From NCBI RefSeq assembly GCF_002245215.1, contig NZ_NPMR01000001.1, positions 1,795,593 through 1,859,592 on the forward strand: a stretch of DNA of 64,000 nt, given 5' to 3'. Both the position numbers and the translations under genes were made by a program. Within the stretch, counting starts at the first letter, position 1. The number at the start of each line of letters is the position of its first letter. This document shows, piece by piece, positions 60,395-64,000 of the stretch. The notes under the pieces are model-generated. The model worked only from the letters and a program-made list of their open reading frames with translations, was not told where the DNA came from and made no database searches. The stretch comes from Microbacterium sp. Yaish 1. Lineage in GTDB: Bacteria > Actinomycetota > Actinomycetes > Actinomycetales > Microbacteriaceae.

Positions 60395-61084
60395 ATGGAC
60401 GACGAGACGGATGCCGCGGGGCGGCGCATCGCGCACGCCCTGCGGGAGCGGATCATCACGGGCGACATCGCGATGGGCGACAAGCTCGGCGAGCGCGACG
60501 TCGCCCTGCAGCTCGGCGTCTCGCGGGTTCCCGTCCGCGAGGCGCTGCAGCTGCTCGAGTCCGAGGGCTTCGTGTCGTCGTCGCACCGGCGGGCCGCGAT
60601 CGTTCACACCTTCACGCTCGACGACGCCGTCGAGCTGTTCGACATGCGCATGCAGCTCGAGCCCTTCGCGGCATCCCTCGCCGCCCGCAACGCCGCGGCC
60701 GGCGCCGACACGACCCACTTGGTCGCCGCCCTCGAGGTCGCTCACGTCGCGCACGACGAGGACGCGCCGGCCTCGACCCGCAACTCGGATCTGCACGAGG
60801 AGATCTTCGCGCTCGCCGGCCACCGCCTCCTGCTGCGGATGAGCGGTCAGCTCACGGGCCGCACCCGCTGGCTGTTCCGCCTCACCCCGGAACGCGACAC
60901 GGAGCGCCGGTGGGACGAGCACGACGAGATCGTCGAGGCCATCCTCGGCGGGCACACGGATCTCGCGTTCGCGCTCGCGGCCGCCCACGTCGAGCGCGGG
61001 CGGGTCGAGTCGATGCCCCGTCTGGCCGAACGGCTGCCGGCCGAGCCCGTGCGGCGTCGCCGTCGCGGCGCGTCGGCGCGCTGA
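60395..61084 (+). CDS. GntR-family transcriptional regulator (FCD/FadR type)
   Basis: A 229-residue regulator. The N-terminal winged helix reads GRRIAHALRERIITGDIAMGDKLGERDVALQLGVSRVPVREALQLLESEGFVSSSHRRAAIV, and the FCD effector domain has FDMRMQLEPFAASLA, SDLHEEIFALAGHRLLLRM, EHDEIVEAILGGHTDLAFALAAAHVERGRV with the three histidines that usually bind a metal. It is divergent from the dpp/amidohydrolase operon and is the obvious controller, with its inducer probably the imported substrate or a breakdown product. Confidence 0.88.
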   Translation: MDDETDAAGRRIAHALRERIITGDIAMGDKLGERDVALQLGVSRVPVREALQLLESEGFVSSSHRRAAIVHTFTLDDAVELFDMRMQLEPFAASLAARNAAAGADTTHLVAALEVAHVAHDEDAPASTRNSDLHEEIFALAGHRLLLRMSGQLTGRTRWLFRLTPERDTERRWDEHDEIVEAILGGHTDLAFALAAAHVERGRVESMPRLAERLPAEPVRRRRRGASAR

Positions 61085-61105
61085 CCGCGCGTCCGGCGCA
61101 GCCGA

Positions 61106-61588
61106 TCAGCCGAGCGGCTTGCGCAGGAAGATCTGGAAGGTGCCGTCGCCCTGCGGCACGCGCTCGGACTCGGCATACCCCTCGCGCTCGTAGAGGCGGA
61201 GATTGGCCTCGCTGAGCGAGCCGGTGAACAGCTCGGCCTCGCGCGCACCGGCCTGCCGTCCGCGTTCCTCGACCGCGGCGAGCAGCGCGGTGCCGAGACC
61301 GGATCCCTGCTGGTCGGGGGCGATCGCGATGCGCCCGATCAGCAGCAGCTCACCGTCGAGGCGGGCCCGCGCCGCTCCGACGATGCGACCGTCGTCGAGG
61401 GCGACGCAGCCGAGGTTCTCCTGCAGCTCTGCCCGGAGCTCGTCGAGGGTCTGCGTCAGGGGCGGCATGTCGGCCGCGTCGTAGATGAGGGCTTCGGAGA
61501 CGAACGCGGCTCGCTGCAGAGTCAGCACTTCACCCGCGTCAGCGGGGTCGATGGGGCGGATGTCGCGGTCGCCGGCTTCGCGGGACAT
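61106..61588 (-). CDS. GNAT-family N-acetyltransferase
   Basis: A 160-residue acetyltransferase with the acetyl-CoA motif LLIGRIAIAPDQQGSGLGTALLAAVEERGRQAGAREAELFTGSLSEANLRLYEREGYAE. The QQGSGLG loop is canonical. ATG at 61588 shares one base with the stop of the upstream HAD gene, so the two are translated together. Substrate unknown. Confidence 0.87.
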   Translation of the reverse strand: MSREAGDRDIRPIDPADAGEVLTLQRAAFVSEALIYDAADMPPLTQTLDELRAELQENLGCVALDDGRIVGAARARLDGELLLIGRIAIAPDQQGSGLGTALLAAVEERGRQAGAREAELFTGSLSEANLRLYEREGYAESERVPQGDGTFQIFLRKPLG

Positions 61589-62457
61589 CAGGCGGCCGTC
61601 TCGGGGTCGATGATGCCGTGGCGGACGAAGGCGTTCCAGATGCCGTCATCGAGGACGCCGGTGGTGACCTCGCCGGCGATGCGCTGCAGCTGCGGGTCGG
61701 CCTCGGCCATCGCGATCGCGGTGCCGCAGACCTCGAACATCTCGACGTCGTTCCAGCTGTCACCGATTCCGATGGCGTCGGCGGCGTCGCGGCCGAGATG
61801 GCTCAGCATCGCCTGGATGCCGGTTCCCTTGTTCGTGCCGCGCATGCCGACCTCGCCGTTCGACCCGGTGGGCAGAGGCATGCTGCCCGGGATCACGTGG
61901 AACTCGTCGCCGAGGGCCCGCTGGGTCTTCTCTACGGCATCGGGGTCGGAGCTGACGAACACCGCTTTGGCGATGTGGTCGAGATCGGCCTCCTCGACCG
62001 GGGCGAAGCGCGGCGCGGCCACGACGTCTTCGGCGAGGGCCACGGTGGAGAGGTCTTCGGCGTGACGGCGCCGGCGTTCGGTGATGAAATCGGCGATGAA
62101 CGACCGCACGCCTTCGCTCGCGTAGACCCCGGCGTGCGACTGGATGAAGTACCGGGTGCCCTGCTCGTCGAAGTAGGCCATGACGCGCTCGACGGCGGCG
62201 CGGGGCATCAGCTCGGCGAGCACCGTCTCGTCGCCGGAGACCGCGAGGGCCCCGCCGTTGGAGATGGCGCCGTCGAAGCCGATGTCGAGCACGCGGGGGT
62301 TGATGTCGCCGGCGGCGCGTCCCGTGCAGAGGTAGACGAGGTGCCCGCGTTCACGCGCGGCGCGAACCGCTGCGATCGTCGAGGGGGCGATCGTCTCGCC
62401 GTGCGCGAGGATGGTGCCGTCGACGTCCAGGAAGATGATGCGAGATTGCGACGTCAC
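61588..62457 (-). CDS. Cof-type HAD-IIB phosphatase
   Basis: A 289-residue HAD hydrolase acting on phosphorylated small molecules such as sugar phosphates or flavin/pyridoxal phosphates. Motif I is IIFLDVDGTILAHGE, motif II VYLCTGRAAGD, the Lys region FVSSDPDAVEK and NKGTGIQAML, and motif IV IGIGDSWNDVEMFEVCGTAIAM. GTG at 62457 six bases behind TACGCT, with GGAGGGG overlapping. A second closely related HAD protein begins at 63.4 kb, so these are paralogs. Confidence 0.9.
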   Translation of the reverse strand: MTSQSRIIFLDVDGTILAHGETIAPSTIAAVRAARERGHLVYLCTGRAAGDINPRVLDIGFDGAISNGGALAVSGDETVLAELMPRAAVERVMAYFDEQGTRYFIQSHAGVYASEGVRSFIADFITERRRRHAEDLSTVALAEDVVAAPRFAPVEEADLDHIAKAVFVSSDPDAVEKTQRALGDEFHVIPGSMPLPTGSNGEVGMRGTNKGTGIQAMLSHLGRDAADAIGIGDSWNDVEMFEVCGTAIAMAEADPQLQRIAGEVTTGVLDDGIWNAFVRHGIIDPETAA

Positions 62458-62463
62458 CCCTCC

Positions 62464-62469
62464 AGCGTA
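62464..62469 (-). promoter_or_regulatory. Predicted -10 box of the HAD gene at 62457
   Basis: TACGCT on the minus strand, six bases before the GTG. Confidence 0.4.
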
Positions 62470-62480
62470 ATGCGGCGATC

Positions 62481-62486
62481 TAGAGT
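62481..62486 (+). promoter_or_regulatory. Predicted -10 box of mmuM
   Basis: TAGAGT, six bases before the ATG at 62493 and 12 bases from the divergent HAD -10. Confidence 0.5.
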
Positions 62487-62492
62487 GACGGC

Positions 62493-63377
62493 ATGTCCGA
62501 CGTCGCGACCGCCCTCGCCGACCGGGTGCTGCTGCTGGACGGCGGTCTGGGTACGACCCTCGAGGCGGGAGGACACGACCTCTCCGATGAGCTGTGGTCG
62601 GCGCGCGTGCTGGCGGAGGCTCCGGCGGACGTCCGCGCGGTGCACGCCCGGTTCGCCGCTGCCGGGGCGGACATCCTCACCACGGCGTCGTACCAGATCG
62701 GGTTCGACAATCTGGCCGCGGCGGGATTCGACGCCGCTGGCACCCGCCGGCTGCTGGACCTGTCGGTGCGGGTCGCCCGCGAGGGCGGGGCTGAGGCCGG
62801 GCGGGAGGTGCGGGTGGCTGCATCCGTCGGCCCGTTCGGTGCGACGCGGGCGGACGGCAGCGAGTACACCGGCGACTACGGTCTCACCGTCGCCCAGCTC
62901 GAGCGGTGGCATCGTCGTCGACTCGACGCGCTCGTCGCCGCCGGGCCCGACCTGCTGGCGGTCGAGACGATCGCCTCGCCGGCCGAGGCCGAGGCGGTCG
63001 CGCGTGCGGTCGAGGGCATCGGCATCCCGACATGGGTCGCGCTGTCGGCGGCGAGCACGGCGTTCGACGACGCGTCGCTGCGCGAGACCCTCGCGGCGAT
63101 CTCGCGCGTGCCCGGTGTCGTCGCCGTCGGAGTCAACTGCTGCCCGCCGGCCGCCGTGGCATCGGCGCTGACGTCGGCCGCGGCCGCGGCCATGCCGTTC
63201 GTCGTGTACCCGAACAGCGGCGAGTCATGGGATGCCGATTCGCGCGTCTGGACCGGCGAACCGGGCCACGCGCTGGCCGACGCCGAAGACTGGATCCGGG
63301 CCGGCGCGCGCATCGTGGGCGGATGCTGCCGCACGATGCCCGACGACATCGCCGCTCTCGCCCGCCGCATCAGATGA
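62493..63377 (+). CDS. mmuM: Homocysteine S-methyltransferase
   Basis: Transfers a methyl group from S-methylmethionine or SAM to homocysteine, giving methionine. The 294 residues carry the family signatures LLLDGGLGTTLEAGGHDLSDELWSARVL, TTASYQIGFDNL, the first zinc cysteine in VGVNCCPPAA and the two others in IVGGCCRTMPDDIAAL. ATG at 62493 from the -10 spacing. Its last 8 bases overlap the convergent HAD gene. Complements the MetE-like gene at 17.3 kb as a second route to methionine. Confidence 0.93.
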   Translation: MSDVATALADRVLLLDGGLGTTLEAGGHDLSDELWSARVLAEAPADVRAVHARFAAAGADILTTASYQIGFDNLAAAGFDAAGTRRLLDLSVRVAREGGAEAGREVRVAASVGPFGATRADGSEYTGDYGLTVAQLERWHRRRLDALVAAGPDLLAVETIASPAEAEAVARAVEGIGIPTWVALSAASTAFDDASLRETLAAISRVPGVVAVGVNCCPPAAVASALTSAAAAAMPFVVYPNSGESWDADSRVWTGEPGHALADAEDWIRAGARIVGGCCRTMPDDIAALARRIR

Positions 63378-64000
63378 GGCCGTGGCGGACGAAGGCGTTG
63401 TGGATCCCGTCGTCGTCGATCGCGGTCGTGACCTCGTCGGCGAGGGCCTGGACCTCGGGCGCGGCGTTGCCCATCGCGATCGCGGTGCCGCAGACCTCGA
63501 ACATCTCGGCGTCGTTCCAGTTGTCGCCGATGCCGATCGCGTCGGCGGGGTCGACGCCCAGGTGGGCGAGCACCTCCAGGATCGCGGCGCCCTTGTTCAC
63601 GCCGCGCGGCGCCACTTCGCCCGAACTGCCCTCCGGCAGCGGGATCGTTCCCGAGACGACGGCGAAGTCGGGGGCGAGCTCGGCGAGCAGGTCGGCGACC
63701 GCCTCCGCGTCGTGGCCGAGGATGACGGCCTTGGCGACCTCGGCATCCGAGAAGTGGACCTCGTCGTCGAAGGTCTTCATCCCGACGCTGAAGAACTCGA
63801 GCTCGTCGGGGTCGGCCCCGGCGGCCTGCGCGTCCTCGATGTGGCGGGCGCGGTCGCGTTCGAGGCGGTCCGCGAGCAGAGCCGGCAGGCCGGGGCTCGC
63901 GAACATGCGGTCGAAGGACTGGTAGTACCAGTGGATGCCGCGGGCCTCGAACGCGGCGCTCAGGCGCGCGACCTCGTCGGCGGTCATGAGCCGCGACACG
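63370..64000 (-). CDS. Cof-type HAD-IIB phosphatase, N-terminus outside window
   Basis: At least 210 residues of a HAD hydrolase, cut at the window edge where motif I would lie. Visible parts are VKAVILGHDAEAV-like cap end (AKAVILGHDAEAV), GTIPLPEGSSGEVAPRGVNKGAAILEVLAHLG and IGIGDNWNDAEMFEVCGTAIAMGNAAPEVQALADEVTTAIDDDGIHNAFVRHGLI. The C-terminal half is strongly similar to the HAD protein at 61.6-62.5 kb (both contain NDxEMFEVCGTAIAM and end NAFVRHG), indicating a duplicated pair around mmuM. Overlaps the mmuM 3' end by 8 bases. Confidence 0.88.
   Translation of the reverse strand, partial: VSRLMTADEVARLSAAFEARGIHWYYQSFDRMFASPGLPALLADRLERDRARHIEDAQAAGADPDELEFFSVGMKTFDDEVHFSDAEVAKAVILGHDAEAVADLLAELAPDFAVVSGTIPLPEGSSGEVAPRGVNKGAAILEVLAHLGVDPADAIGIGDNWNDAEMFEVCGTAIAMGNAAPEVQALADEVTTAIDDDGIHNAFVRHGLI

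Overview
The window is ordinary-looking chromosome from a high-GC actinobacterium, most likely Microbacterium or a close Microbacteriaceae relative (inferred from GC-rich codon use, GTG starts, promoters lying almost on start codons, and the gene repertoire). It is densely coded on both strands. I see no tRNA, rRNA, insertion sequence, prophage, CRISPR array or origin.

Layout. 1-8.3 kb: exonuclease III (cut by the window edge), a phosphoesterase, pyrE, an Old Yellow Enzyme, a repeat-rich gap, a divergent HxlR regulator/RidA pair, a NagD-like phosphatase coupled to two tiny membrane proteins, an SDR, an MntR-like regulator, a TrmH methyltransferase and a lipoprotein. 8.3-26.6 kb: MATE pump, an HdeD-lipase fusion, M13 peptidase, a degenerate beta-lactamase fold, purU, a serine-less alpha/beta hydrolase, a MetE-like methyltransferase, POT and MFS transporters, GNAT and SDR enzymes, flotillin and glyS. 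26.6-34.5 kb: a large surface GH10 xylanase, an HhH-GPD DNA repair protein, heme genes (hemY-like and hemD) around three small envelope proteins. 34.6-44 kb: an ABC exporter, a CoA hydrolase, a J-domain/NERD-like fusion, a methyltransferase, a D,D-carboxypeptidase, and a TPP riboswitch ahead of a YkoEDC thiamine/HMP transporter. 44-49.2 kb: a glycerol regulon (SorC-type regulator divergent from glpD-glpF-glpK, with three operator-like palindromes between). 49.2-64 kb: GNAT and APH genes, an SDR-enoyl-CoA hydratase-SDR operon, a tightly overlapping six-gene uptake/catabolic operon (dppBC, fused dppDF, dppA, CodA-like amidohydrolase, ornithine cyclodeaminase family) divergent from a GntR regulator, then HAD phosphatases around a homocysteine methyltransferase.

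How parts work together. Many cistrons overlap by 1 or 4 bases (ATGA, GTGA, TGATG), marking translationally coupled operons. More than twenty genes have a TAnnnT or CAnnnT hexamer ending 5-8 bases (usually exactly 6) before the start codon, which predicts leaderless mRNAs. Gaps between genes often hold strong inverted repeats, several of them two-tier hairpins. The most interesting candidate system is the GntR/dpp/amidohydrolase/cyclodeaminase cluster, whose substrate I cannot name. Other oddities are the HdeD-lipase fusion, two enzyme folds that have lost their catalytic serine, and the glp operator array.
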